From Diplosphaera chodatii (lineage: Eukaryota > Chlorophyta > Trebouxiophyceae > Prasiolales > Stichococcaceae): a DNA stretch of 64,000 nt. Below, piece by piece: positions 46,201 to 58,595 of the stretch; position 1 is the stretch's first letter; each line of letters starts with the position of its first letter. Under the pieces are notes generated by a model. It worked only from the letters and a program-made list of their open reading frames with translations. It made no database searches and was not told the origin of the DNA. The stretch spans positions 1,240,001 to 1,304,000 of the forward strand of contig JAALGY010000039.1 of assembly GCA_032358165.1 (NCBI GenBank). The letters are read 5' to 3'. Position numbers and translations under genes: made by a program.

Positions 46201-49200
46201 TTGCTGCAGGAACAGACAGCACCGAGGACAGCACTTGGTGCCACAGTAATGCTGATGAGGGAGACGCTCTCCGCCGACAATGCAGATGCTATACCACCAC
46301 TGCAGAATCCGATCAGTAATAGCGAACAATGAGCAGCCCATGCTGCAAAATTCTTTTGCTTGAGACTGGTGCGCACTTGATGAGGCCGTCCAGGTCGCCG
46401 CCATCGCAGAATTCCATGACGATGGTCATACCCCCTGTGGTGCTGATGTAGCACTCGTAGTACTGCACGATGTTGGGGTGGTCCATCGCCGCCAGCACCC
46501 GCACCTCGTTCTTGGCCTGCGCATGCAATCCTGATTGTCAACAGTGTCGTGTGCCACACTATGAGACTGCGCATCGGATTGATCAACGCAGTGCCATGAA
46601 CAAGAGTGCGTACACATGTCGAGCTGGCCAGGATCTACGGGCAGCGAACGGGTCTACACGGCGTAATGTAGCGATAAGACAGCAAAGCAGGCGACCTAAA
46701 GGCCATTGGCAGGTGGGTCGTACAGCCCAACAACGTTGCAGTCTGCTCACCTCCTGCTTGTCTTTGTCGGAGAGGCTTGTGCGCGTCATGGTCTTCATCA
46801 CCACCTGCTGCCCATCCTGCAGTCCAGGGAGCATACTGTTTGACAGCTGCACACACCAACTACAGGCATAGACTGCCAGCGGCTGTCTGGCCGAGACAAC
46901 TACAGCACCCACCCTGTGGCGGACGGCCTTGTATGCTTTGCCGAAGGCGCCTTCGCCGAGCTCCTCTCCGATTCCGTATTGAATGTAAAGGTACGCCCTG
47001 CAATGCCAGATACTCCTGGTTTGCACCAGTAGTTGCAGGTCTGTTCGGTTCCACATCCTTGTCTCATGATGGCTGCCATTCATGGTGTGCACTCTGCATA
47101 CATTGTTGCAATTGCAGCACAACAGCCCGCGTGGTCATCACCCTGGACGTGCTTCAACGTCCTTCAGCGGCACAAGCGGGGCCTGCTGCACCGCTGCGCT
47201 GCCAGCGCCATCGCCGCCGTCCCTCCCTGAGAATGGGTCATAGCCGCCGCCGCTTGCTGCGGACATGCTGTCGTCCGATACCTGCAGCATGGCTCAAGTA
47301 CGCACATCAGCATGACGCCGCACGTTTGGCAACCTTGGTTCACCACTTCGCTGCAACAGTCGATGCTGGTTCGGCCAAATTCAGGGTGTCCACGCTGGAA
47401 CTCTGTCAACAGACGGTGGTTACCTCGCCCATGATCTGCGCAGCCAGCGCCTGCCACCCCTCGACGCTGCCAACATCCCTGCACGACTCGCCAGCCAGGC
47501 CAGACAGCCGCGCCGCCTTTGATTCGCCAGCCTCCTTAGAAGGCGGGGTGTCGACACCGAAGGTACTGCTGCCAGGCCGCGCGCCGCTGTTGCCCCTGGC
47601 TGAGTCGTTGAACACCTGCATCACCGGATGCAGACGGGGTTGGTACATGCGCAGTGCCTTGATGTATTGATAGTGAGAGGTGCTTGTGCACAGCGCACTC
47701 ACCGTGCACAGGATGTTGACCAGCCGTCTGCATTGCATGGAGTGTTGTAGACTATGGTTGCCATGCAAGCACTGGATCTTGGCATGATGAAGAATGCCGT
47801 GTGGCTTGCCTGCGCATCGCCACCGGCTGCAAACCCCGCCGTCGCAGCGGAGCTGCCTGTGGCTCGTGCGCTGTCCGCCTCCAGCTTTTCCCAGAACTCG
47901 GGATCATCTTCGATGTCGCCCTGCAGCCAACTCACATATGTCAGCACATGCACAACAAACTGCCAAGAAGTACAGTGCTTGCACGAAGTAGCATGTTGCC
48001 TTGCAGCAGTAGTGTCCCATCGATGTCCTGGCACATGTGTATACTCGACACTGCGTCGGGCTGAAAATATGCGCCGGGCAAGGTCAAGGGCAGGTTGCGG
48101 CATACCTCATTCCAGACTGATGCCGTGACGGCGCTGCTGTCAGTGGTGCGCGGCAGGGAACCGCTGCTCGCCCCCGCATCCCCACTGTGCTGCGTCCTGC
48201 TTGTGTTGCCTGTCAGCTGCGCAGCGGCAGCAGGCTGTGCACCTGGTGGCTGGAGCTCCACGGCCACATCAGCAGGAAAGTCGGCACTGGCTGCAGATGC
48301 AGCGGTCTTGGCTGGCAGCACCACTGCTTCTGTTTTTCGGCGCTTGCCGCCGCGGCCATCCGTCGGCTCCATATCGTGTTCTGCAGACTTAGCAGAGGGT
48401 TCAGGCAGCTCCCGTGGAGTCGCAATTTGGTCAGGGGCTGCGATGTCGCTGCTTGTCGGGGCCTCACGCGGCGGCGGAAAAGAGCTTCCGGCTTCCGAGA
48501 TCCTGGCAAGCGAGGGCTGCCCCGGCCGCTGCTGCGGGGTGGCCGGCCGCTTTGCAGCGAAGGGCGGCGACTGCAGCTGCTCTTGCAGAGCCGTCTTGCT
48601 GCTGCTGAGGTCAGGTGCTGAGGTGCCTGATGCCACTGCTGCAGGTGTCAGCACCTCAGCAGTTGGCTCTGCATTAGCCGCTGCACCGGTGCCCGGATCA
48701 TCAGCAGTACCTGAACGAGTGGCAGCCGACTCTGCAGCAGCCGGCGCTGCCCCGGGCTGCACGGCCAGCCCTGGTGCGGCAGCGTCGTTGCGCAGCGTGT
48801 CAAAGGTGGGCCGTTGCGTCGTGGACGCTGGGCTGAAGACGCTGGCCCCCACGGAGCCCAGGGATCCTAGCGATGATGCGCCGCTTGCTGCATGCTGCGG
48901 CGGCACGGCAGGAGCAGCTGCGCCTTCCGATAACCTGCTGCCGGTGCCTGTAAACACACATGTGGAGCTGATGGGTCAGCAGTCTGCAGGCTCCTGCATG
49001 CATCTGATTCTGATACGGTGCCGCCGCGCTTATGCAACACAACGCTGGCAGGTTGCTTCATTGTCTGTGTACACGTGGAATATGCGGAAATAGTAGGGCA
49101 GCTCGATTGCCTTGTTGCAACATAAATGGTCTGTCAATGGCTACATGAACATCCGCTGCGGCAGACTTGCGTGCCTTGCCTGGCGTGTACCTCGATGTGC

Positions 49201-49514
49201 CGACAACATCATGAGCTGTACAGTCGACAATGGAGCGAGACGCCTACCACTCATGTTTGCGCAAGTGCCACACCTGCTGCCCCGATGGTAAACGACTGCA
49301 CCGATTGGCTCGTCCCAGAGCCAAAGGCCTGCAGCAGCCCGCCGGATCCGGCTGCGGTCGTACCCGACGGAGACGACACATCTTTGACAGTGTATCGAAC
49401 CGCCCTTTTGGACCTATGCTGCCGTGTGACCTTCTTCGAGACTGAGCGCAGCGCCTGTGCGTTACTGGGGTTCCGATGATCCAGCACTGGAGGCCGGCTT
49501 GCAACGCAACCCAT
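43282..49514 (-). CDS. NIMA-related (NEK) Ser/Thr kinase with N-terminal acylation motif
   Basis: Seventeen exons in phase: 49514-49274, 48947-48106, 47920-47810, 47615-47424, 47281-47142, 46997-46913, 46816-46751, 46516-46377, 46162-46108, 45963-45931, 45813-45744, 45473-45379, 45075-44954, 44747-44609, 44427-44341, 44199-43962, about 43661-43282; about 1011 residues. It starts MGCVASRPP, a myristoylation plus palmitoylation signature. Residues 80-505 are Ala/Pro/Ser-rich with NLS-like GKRRKTE. The kinase domain (about 505-777) shows GEELGEGAFGKAYKA, VVMKTM, GIVHRDLKTNN, DFG, MVGTPYYMAPELL, KADIWSAGCILHEL and RLRPTAASIL, typical of NEKs. The C-terminus ends in a predicted coiled coil (RREQAELDELKKATLE). 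Intron 3 has a GC donor. The last join (43962 to 43661) is uncertain. Confidence 0.9.
45308..45339 (-). repeat. Copy of a NEK kinase exon end, in the following intron
   Basis: 32 bases match 45377-45408 at 31 of 32 positions. The source is the 3' end of exon 45473-45379 encoding YYMAPELLQ plus its splice donor; the copy also keeps a GT after CTGCAG. Copies start 69 bases apart. Confidence 0.95.
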
Positions 49515-49822
49515 GCCAAGCGCTACTGAGGCTTCTGTAAGAGAGCTAGAGTGACATGCAACCACGAAGAACGACTTGTTGGTGTGCTGCACCTGGCGCG
49601 TCGACCTGCACCGGAAACCTAGGGCGGCAAGCATGTTGGCAGTCCCAGCAGCGTTTGAATTTCTCGTGCATGATCACGGTGCTCATTGACGCCTGCCCAT
49701 GCACAGTTGCCTCTTCCTTGAGGTCGCAGCCTGCTGACGAAACACTTGCACCTACTGTAGCTGACCACTGGTTTGCACAGCCACGCTGCGGCTCTTCAGC
49801 CTTGACTCGGATCCTTGCAGAC
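49515..49822. other. Short divergent promoter region, NEK / MCMBP
   Basis: 308 bases between opposed start codons of a cell-cycle-type kinase and a replication factor, so the two are candidates for a shared bidirectional promoter. I did not find a convincing E2F site by eye. Confidence 0.5.
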
Positions 49823-52800
49823 ATGGATGACCTGATCAATCGGCCGCTGGAGGCGGTACGCCACCTGTTCCAGCAGGCGGGCGGCAGCAGTGCGGGCGAC
49901 TGGGGCGTTCGGGCTGCCTTCGAAGCCGCCCTGGGGGACCCCGCAGTCCTGGCGCAGGTGCCGATCGTCTCGTGTTCAGTTCCATTGCCTGGACTCAGCT
50001 CCACAGAGCAGACCACGTATGCATCATGCGCACAAGACGGACTGCAAACGTGCTGAAGAGATAGGCACTGCTGATCCAAATTGCAGCCAGCAACATGCTG
50101 ATGGCTGCTTGGTGTCCATGCTACACACGGACTGCCACGTGACGCTGCACACTCTTCGGCCGCTGGCGGACGCATGACGATTATATTGTATCGCAGGTGC
50201 CATACCTGAACACGGACACCATCGACAGCATCCCACAGGGCGGCCTCGTGCGCTACCGCGGCATGGTGCGCTCGATGAGAAGGCGCTGCTGTGCCATAAT
50301 CAGTAGCCGCACTTCATCTGCTGCTTCTCATATCAACCGAGCTTTATATTGGTCAGTACATGTGGGTGCATCGCAGGACCATGCACGGTCATGCCTGTGC
50401 ATGCCTCTTGGTGCATGCCGCCGGGGTACGTCGCGTTCCTCAACACCTTGTAGTTAGGGGGACACCACCGTGTGCTGAATGCTGCAGGTGCAGGACACGC
50501 TGGATCCGGAGTACTATCTGGGGGCGGTGCGGCTCGCAGACGGCTCCTGGGCCACCACCAAGTTTAGCGACGCGGCACTGGCGGGGCCGCCGCCCGCCGA
50601 GGAGGACATGAAGGTGCCTCCCGTGCCCACCCTGCAGCGCAGACGTCCACAGAACACACAGAACTGACCGTAGCACTGGCACTGTCAGCCATGGACATGT
50701 TTAAGTATCCCTCAGGCGCGAGGCTGCAGAGCCGAACTGCCTGCCCTCGAAGTGTGGCGTCAATGCTGGTAGGCAGTGACAGCTGGCAGCTCCCGCCACG
50801 CCCTTGCTGCTGCATGTGGCAGGTGTGGGACCGCAAGCCGCTGTACTGCACGGCGGTACCCGGCGAGGCGGGTTGGGTGGCGGCGCTGAACCCCGGGGAG
50901 CAGGACTGCGCCGCGATCCGGCCGTCGACCCCACCCCCGGAGGAGCCAGGCACGCCCTCCATGGTTCCAAAGTGGTCACGTGGATTACTTCTCAGTAGTT
51001 TACATAGACGCTGGGAGCAGGACTGGGCCACGATATGAATGGCCACCCCACCACCAGAAGGGCCCGGCATAACCATAGTCCTCTTCGGACAGCCGCGTCG
51101 GTTCGGGGGGTGGCCCACACAACCTGAGCTACTGCCCATCACACAGCATATGCTGCTGGGTCGTGTTAGGATCCATAGAAGGTTGGTAAACACTGTCCTG
51201 AGCGTATGCCTGTATGTCATGCAGTGCACACCAGCAAGCGCGCAAGGGAGGAAGCCGACAGCGGGGCGGAGGACATGGCGGTGGAGACGCTTCACTCAGC
51301 AGGGTTTAGCGGCCACATCAGCGCGTCTGCCTGCGCGGCCGACAGCGCGGGCGGCGCCGCCAGGAAGCAGGCCAGGCAGCGGGAAGCAGCAGCGCCGGCG
51401 GACAGTCCGGCGCAGGCCGCGGACGGTCCGGAGGCTGCGGCTGGCGAGGCGCCGCCGCCGCAGCCCGGCGACTGCATCGTCTTCGTGAGCATTTACCCCT
51501 CTGCCAGAACCTGTTGCCTGCCAGTGTGGGCAGGGCGGGGCAAGGACAGCTGCAAGTTAGCAGTTGCAGCGAACACTTTGATCTTGATTCGGCGGGCTCG
51601 GACAGCGCCGCAGGTGCTTTCCTGGGCCATGCATGTGGCGAGGCTGACCACACACTGCAGCATCGGCTCCCATTGGGTGAGGTCGCTTGCCAGAGCCGCC
51701 TGCTCATGCCTGATTGCTGTTGCAGGTGTATGACGAGGGGAACGATTCGCTGAAGCTCAACGAGGTGGTGGAGTTTGTGGGCGTGCTCTCGCGCGCGCCG
51801 GAGCTGGGCACAGAGCCCAGTCATGGGAGCGGCGGCGAGGACAGCCACATGTCGGAGCTGTTCGCCGACGAGGCCGCGGCACGGCCACCCACCAGCCAGG
51901 TCTGTGCACCGTTGCAGCGGATCCTGACACACGGCACCACTGCACAAACCCCCAATGCCAGGGTGAGGGTTCTGCAGCAATTTGCTCAGTGAGAAGCTGA
52001 CGAGTTGACTGCAGGTGCCACGAGTGCATGCAATCCTGGCAAAGCGTCAGGCATCTGCACTGCCAGCGGCGGCAGCGGCAGGTGCAGCAGCCCTGCAGTC
52101 AGCCCAGGTACACCTGCAACCAGCATACAACTGAAGGTGTGCCTGGTCTCATGTACGATCACGAGCTGTGTGACATGTCAGGTTGCGTATGGCACTGGCT
52201 GTCGGCCATGCTGCAGGTGCCGGCGCTGCGGGCGGCTGCCCTGCAGCTGCTGGCGGCGCCTCTGGGCGGCGACACCCTCGCGGCCGAGTACCTGCTGCTG
52301 CAGCTGCTGTCCAGGTGACAATGAACGCATGTAGTGACAACATGCATAGTACAGCTGCACCATGGTTCCGATATGACCTGCCATGATAGGTCATAGCAAC
52401 ACAAGTCCGCATGCCGTACGTTGAGCTCAACGTCAATTTTTTGTAGGGCTGCTAGATGCCTGTCAGCCTGAGCACAGCTAGAGCCCTGCCGCATGCACAA
52501 TGATTCTGACGCCGCAAACCGCTACAGGGTGCAAAATATCCTTTGACATTCTGCAGGGTGCACACGCGCAAGGAGGATGCGCTGGGCGTGGTGTCGCTCA
52601 GCATCACGGGCTGCCCCGAGGCGCGCCCCGCTTCCGGTGCCGCCTGTGACGCAGCAGCCGCCACAGGGGGCCCCGGCAGACCAGACGCAGCTGCGGGCCC
52701 TGCGCCGCCGCTCAGCGCCTTTGGCGAAGCCCTGGCGGCAACCGTGTCGGCGCTGGCGGCGCGCGTGACGGCCATGCCGCTGTCGGTGCCTCTGGTGAGC

Positions 52801-54697
52801 TGGCATGCAAAAAGGGATTCCCTGTAGCAGCTGCTGGTGTGCTCAGCCATGCTGCTGCCCGCTGCTGCATGTGTTGTGCCACTGCCTCACCCCTGACGAC
52901 TGTTCTCTGCGCCGGCAGCTCGGCAATGCGACAGTGTCATGTATCTCAGGTATGACTGGTATGTGCTGCAGCTGAATGCGCGCAGCATGCGGCCGAGGCG
53001 GGACTACCGCACCAACCGCCTCGTCAGCGGCCGGCTGCAGCTGCCGCCGGCCACGCAGCTCCTGGTGGACGAGACCACCATGGCGGCCGGAACTCTCGCG
53101 CCCACTGGCGTCGCCAACCTGCAGGTGAATCAGGGCTTTAGACAATTGAGGCTAGGGGTACGCAGGTGCGCACCCAAGGCGCCCCTAGCAGCTTTTGCTC
53201 AGCCGTCTCCCAGCTGCATGAACATCAAAGGCCTTTTAGCGTCGTATTGACAAGCGACTGTACTGTACTTGGGATGCTATGTCGATGAATGCTGCCAACC
53301 GGTGTTGCACTGACGCCGTCTTTTACCTTCCTGCAGGCCATCCAGCGGCTCATCGACGACAAGCAGGTGGACTACGACTTCGAGTACTACCAGCTGCCGC
53401 AGCCGGCAGATGTTGCAACAACGCTGCTGTCGGCCGGCCGGTCGATGTTCAAGGGGTCCGTGGACGTCACTGTGCCGCTGGCGCCCGCTGCCCCTTTCGG
53501 TGAGGACAGGAATGCAGGAAATCAGTTGATAAGATGCAGAATGCTTTGGATGCTGTCGGCCAGCCGCTCCGTGTACAAGGGATTTGTGGATGCCACCGTG
53601 CCACTGCCGGCTGCATTGCAATGAGGAAAGGGGAATGCGAAAACTGATGTATATGTGCTACTGTCCCGGACGGTGTTAATCAGCCCAGCGGAGTGTCACT
53701 GCAAGCTATATATGTCAGGCATGTGCTGTTCCGACCTCATGTCGGCCACTTCCCCAGTGATCGAGGCAATGGCTGTCGTGACGCCCAGTGCGTCGTCTGT
53801 GCAGCTGACCCTGCAGCTGTGAAGGCAGCGGTCGAGGCGGCGGACCTGGGTCCGGTGCGCGCCTACATCGCAGCGGCGCAGGCGGCGGATTTCAACATCG
53901 ATGAGCAGGTGGGTGGCAGTGCTGTGTCCTGCATCCTGCACGCATTGCTGGATGCAAAGCATGCAGATGGTGGGGTTGTGTGGGGCCTTGTTTACGGCTG
54001 TTGCTGGCTGCCCAGGGTGCACCCTGCCTCTTGGGTGGCCTGCGCACTGTCACGACCAATGGGCAACCAGAGGAACAGCAAATAGACTGCATGCGATTGC
54101 CGTCCGATGCAGTTGTGGTCGAAACAGGGGCATGCAGATTGTAGGGCAGCCGTGCTGCTCGTTCACGAGAGTGGTGTTCCCTTCAACGCTGACTGCCAAC
54201 CGTGCAGGCAGCAGCCCTGGTGGAGGCGGAGCTCGCGCAACACATGGCCGCCCACCGTGCAGCGGACGTCAAGACCTTCCATACCTGGATCACGGTGCGA
54301 GCTGGTCGGTGTACGAATGTTACATCAGGCTCACGGCGTGCACCTCTGCGTCCTGTTGTGCTGCATATAGGTTTCGATGATGCGCGTTCATGTCGGTCAG
54401 CCACCCAGAACCACATGGCATCACATCCTGCTGCCGGTGGTGCCGCGCTGCAGCACTGTGACTGGTATCAGCGTGACGAAGATAGTCAATATGGAAGCAT
54501 GCTGTAGAGACCCCTCTAGCTGCATTGCGTTCCTAGATCTGCTGACAGGCGACCATTAGGAAACGCCTCTGTATGTGCAGCTGGCGCGGCTGCTGGCGGT
54601 GAGCCACGGGGAGGCGGGCCTCACGGCGCGGCGGTGGTCGGCGATGCGGTCCATGGAGGCGCGGCGGGAGGCGCGGCTGCGGGTCGTCAGGGCCTGA
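49823..54697 (+). CDS. ETG1: MCM-binding protein (MCMBP / plant ETG1)
   Basis: Fourteen exons, all in phase: 49823-49957, 50197-50265, 50488-50613, 50823-50971, 51235-51484, 51726-51899, 52015-52107, 52217-52314, 52557-52794, 52972-53124, 53337-53499, 53805-53908, 54208-54294, 54581-54697; 651 residues, against about 640 in human MCMBP. Family segments in order: [19 protein letters not shown] with [111 protein letters not shown], and C-terminal [11 protein letters not shown] with [14 protein letters not shown]. The protein binds MCM2-7, unloads it from chromatin and supports cohesion; plant ETG1 is an E2F target. It diverges from the NEK gene after 308 bases. Two introns contain degenerate copies of the preceding exon. 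Confidence 0.95.
51007..51079 (+). repeat. Degenerate copy of MCMBP exon 4 3' end in intron 4
   Basis: Aligns with 50892-50966 of the preceding exon. In the same frame the source reads [19 protein letters not shown] and the copy [22 protein letters not shown]. Many differences fall at third codon positions, but a stop codon now interrupts the copy. Confidence 0.85.
53550..53615 (+). repeat. Degenerate copy of MCMBP exon 11 3' end in intron 11
   Basis: Source 53427-53492 encodes [19 protein letters not shown]; the copy encodes [19 protein letters not shown]. Over 19 codons six differ only synonymously and six conservatively or otherwise. A stop (TGA) follows shortly after. It lies 50 bases beyond the exon 11 donor. 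Confidence 0.9.
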
Positions 54698-55184
54698 TGA
54701 CGTCCTGCACGTGGCTTGCCTACAGGCCGTGTGTGGTGTCGCAGCTGTGGTCGGGCATCTTGTGTCAGGAGGCACGGCCATAAACTGCCAGGGCTAAAGA
54801 TCCCAGCACGGCGGCTCAAGGCCTGCGGTGCTGCTGCTGAATACGGGCATGCAGCCGTGTGGCAACAGCTGCACGAACAAGTGGTGGCTGCCTGAACTGA
54901 TCATGGTGCCAGGACGTACAAGGCATGTATCACTGGCATATCATGCGGGGGTTGGCCTTGCCTGACTGGGCGATAGCATTCCCTGCAACTGAAGCGCCAC
55001 ATTGCACACATGCCAACGTCACTGATCTTACAGCCATTCTTATCCTTGCAAAACAATAGCAGGTGGTGGCTTCAACAAACTGCTGTGCTAACACCATTGC
55101 GAACTCTGAGCTGTTCACCATACTCTGTCATCTACCCCTCCACCAAATAGTCTATGCCAAGCCATCACACGCCAGCACTCCTTC
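54698..55184. other. Convergent 3' region, MCMBP / agmatine deiminase
   Basis: 487 bases between facing stop codons; no exon recognised. A minus-strand TGTAA is present. Confidence 0.5.
55028..55032 (-). terminator. Candidate TGTAA polyadenylation signal of agmatine deiminase
   Basis: TGTAA on the minus strand, 153 bases past the stop at 55185. Confidence 0.45.
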
Positions 55185-58100
55185 TCACCACGAGGCAGGC
55201 TGCTGCTGTGTGATGCAGTGGATGTTGCCTGCAATATCAGGCAACCCAAGCTAATCATTTTGATGCTTTCCATCAACACGATGGGGCACACGCCATAGTA
55301 GCTGCGCTGGGAGATCTGAGTAGGGTGAAGGCTGAAGGCTGAAGGAGAAGGCAGCCAAGCATGTACCATGCTGGTTGTAAGTGACATAAAATGGCAGACC
55401 CTGACCCACCTGCATTGAGCACCACCTCCCGCGACTTGACGCCCACCACACGGCGCTCACCATTGTACGCCTGTGAACAGACTGCACAGGGTTTAGGGTT
55501 TACCATCTATGAAAAGCCCAGGACACCGTGCTAGCCAATGCAGCAGGCGCAGCATGCACCTTGCATCTGGCAAAATGGCCCCTGCATGCAGCCTTCGGCA
55601 TCACAGCGGTTGTCCACTGGCAGGCACTGCTTCCACAACATGTGGGGAGCAACTGCAGCACCTGGTATATGTCCTCGAGCGCGCGCTCATCAGCTGCCGT
55701 GGCTGCGTAGCCGAACTGGGGCACCACGGCGCCGCCTGCAACCAGATGTGACGCTCACCACATGCCATGGTCCTGTCAGGAACTGGTGTGCAGGCAGCAG
55801 CAGCGCATGTGGACAGCGCGCGCAAAGCGGGGCACACAACACGTGTGAGGGGGACTGCATATGGGCCTGCGAGCAGCGCACCGTTGGCGGTGTAGTGGTT
55901 GATGTAGGTGGCTGGTAGCCGCTCGCCGGCGATGCGGGGCACGTAGCCCTTCTCGATGTGGTCGGCCTGCGAAAGACAGACAGCAATCGAATTGGGCTTC
56001 AAACTACAAACAGCAGCAGCAGAACGGTGGTGGTAACAACACAGCAACGACAGGCCATCTGCTCTCACGTGACATGTCGGTGTTGCAATTTGCTACACAC
56101 ACTACTGATGCAAATCTCCAAGGTGTCACGTATGAGTCATGATGTGCAAGTGTCACGCTCACCGCCAGGCCCTCTGCCTCCCTGTAGTTGCGGAACTGCG
56201 GCGGCGGCAGCCGGATCTTGCACACCTCGATCTTCCGCCCCTTGGCGTCTGTCGTGTTCTTCAGCACATCCAGGGCGCGGTTGGACACCTCCCACTGCGC
56301 ACATGGGCAATCACATCTACTCAGCTACTCATCCGCACCAAGCTGCTGCAGCTGCAAGCTCATCCTGGTGGCATCACAGGAGCCTCCAACTGAGCCGCAT
56401 GCGAAGTGAGATCCCTTCCCCAGTTGAAGAGGCAAGTAGCTGCTCCACTCATCGGCAGTCCTGGCCGACATGCTGCACGAGGCACTTCCCCTGGAAGCTG
56501 CACAGCAGGGGACAAAGGGGAGCCAGTGTTGAGGTCCACCTGCGGGTCCATCTCGTCATCGGTCCAGGCCAGCATGACCTTGCCGGGCTCCGCGAAGCAG
56601 CAGAAGTTGTCCACGTGGCCGTTCACCACGGCGTCGTCGCCGCAGATGCCGCGCCAGAACCAGATGACCTTCTTCAGGCCCAGGTACTCCTGCGGATATG
56701 CCAGGTCCAGTGTCAGAGTGTTTGACTGTGTCGTCGCTGCTTGCTTGTGTGATGGACCCACACTCAGGGATGGCTGCGCTGCCTTCAGGATCCAGCATCG
56801 GGCAACCAGGAATCGCCTTGAACGACGGTGGTCTGCACCGCAGCATGCAGCAGTGACTGCGCAGACGCACCTTCAGATAGTGCTCGATGCCAGCACGGTC
56901 CAGGTTGGGGTTGCGCGTCGGCGACAGCAGGCACTGCTCCGTCACCATCAGCGTCCTGCAGGGTGGGGTGCCACCGTCAGCATGTGCTGCGAGGCCTGTC
57001 CTGGTTGTGACGTGGAGCCGCGCTCACGCTGGCTGCCACAGCGGTCAAGACGGCACATGACAGCAGTCCGAGCTGATCCAGGTTCCCAGAACAATGAGGT
57101 TGGCATTGGACATTGTGCATTCGGATTCCGCACCCCTCGCCGTCGCTGTGGATGGAGCCGCCCTCCAGGTGCAGCGGGCACTCGAAGATCTCCAGGTCCG
57201 ACCGCCGCAGCAGCGCCCGCCCCGCCTGCTCGCCACAACACGCAGCAGTGACGTCCCATCACAGGCAACTCGCTGACAACGAGGCCAGCAACTAGCGCCT
57301 GCGCATTTGTGGGTTCCGCAGCAGGTGTGGGCCACTGGGAAACCGTGCATCAGCTGGGCAGTCGCCTGCTATTTGGCGCTGGAACATACCTCAGCGTCGC
57401 GGTCCCAGTTGGGCATCATGGTCGGCTCCCCCAGCAGCTTCTTCTGGGTGCCACCTGCACCAAAGTGGCGGCACCTCAGCAGCTGAAACAGGACTCGGGG
57501 GGCCAGACCAGGCCAGAACGAGCGCCTGGAAGGTGCATGCAGCATGCAGCATGCAGTAGGCAAACAAACGGTGACGTTGACACCTGGGGCTTCAATCCCA
57601 GCTCACCGTAGCAGTCGTAGTCCCAGTGCACGCCGGCCACCACGCGCTTGCCACCCTCCGTCTTGGCAATGCACTGCAGCACATCAGCCCACAGGACCAT
57701 CAGCACAGTTTTGACACCTTGTCACAAATTTAGGCTGATGCATGTGTGCCCCTACAGTGCGACCAGACGCTGGTGCATCTCGCCACCTGCCCAGATTGCT
57801 GTGCACGCGCGGTGTGCACTCGCAGTACAACAGCTGACACCACGATACGATGTGTGATACCACAGGTAGGGGTACGGCAACGCACCGAGGGGCCCCAGTC
57901 GCGCGTCCAGCCGTCGTCGATGGGGATGTCGTCCACCACCGTCACGTTTGGCGAATCCTTGAAGTATTCCCGAGCCTTGTCCGCAGCCTGAAGAAGGGAG
58001 TGATGGGCATTGGATATTTTGATTAGTTTGTTTCAAGGCTTTGAAGCCTTCAGCAAGGGTTTTGGGCTCGATGGCATTTTTACTTCACAGGCGTCTGGAC

Positions 58101-58595
58101 AATGATCCTGCATCTACAACAAATAAAGCAGTGCGGAGCCTGGGTGCTGGGCTGCAAGCAGGCTGCAGGGTGGCAGAGATGGGGCTACAGGGCAGGCAGT
58201 TCGAAATGCGCACCGCGCCGGCATTGGCAAACATGGTCAGCGGCTCAAATTCGGAGATGGCCTTGGCGATGTTGGCGTACTGCTCCTGGGCGGGCTCCGC
58301 GTTGTCGCGCCACAGGTAGCCCGAGTCGGGCCAGCCCATCCAGCACCCCGCGTGCTTCTCGAACTCGCCTGTGGGTGTGAACGCCAAAACAGTCATCATT
58401 GCTGTGCAAACTGTCAAAGACCAGCTGGACCGTTCATGCATGACACCGTCATGTTGCCCACAACATGTTTCAAGGTCAGGAAGAGGTACGTGACAGATAT
58501 TTTGACTTGGACAGCGGACCTGGCATGGTGTATCCCAGCTGCAGCGGCGTCGCCTGCTCGGTGCTGGCGGGCTTTGGCGGCGCTGCGACGGCCAT
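55185..58595 (-). CDS. AIH: Agmatine deiminase
   Basis: Thirteen exons, all in phase: 58595-58520, 58368-58214, 57987-57886, 57673-57607, 57454-57390, 57225-57134, 56955-56871, 56689-56540, 56294-56163, 55966-55882, 55735-55662, 55470-55410, 55228-55185; 395 residues (family about 370-385). The enzyme converts agmatine to N-carbamoylputrescine and ammonia, the plant route from arginine to putrescine. Motifs of the guanidino-modifying fold are all present: HAGCWMGWPDSG, DDGWTRDWGPS, LEGGSIHSDGEG (catalytic His), CLLSPTRNPNL, DDAVVNGHVDNFCCF, INHYTANG, VVPQFGYAATA and the catalytic Cys in GNIHCITQQQP at the C-terminus. The start was chosen because its exon joins LGYTMPGEFEKHAGCW. No clear targeting peptide. 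With the amine oxidase at 17-21 kb it is one of two polyamine-related genes here. Confidence 0.95.

Noticed and set aside
50564..51295. 243-residue minus-strand ORF across MCMBP exons
   Set aside because: Antisense shadow; its internal repeat is the exon-4 copy read backwards.
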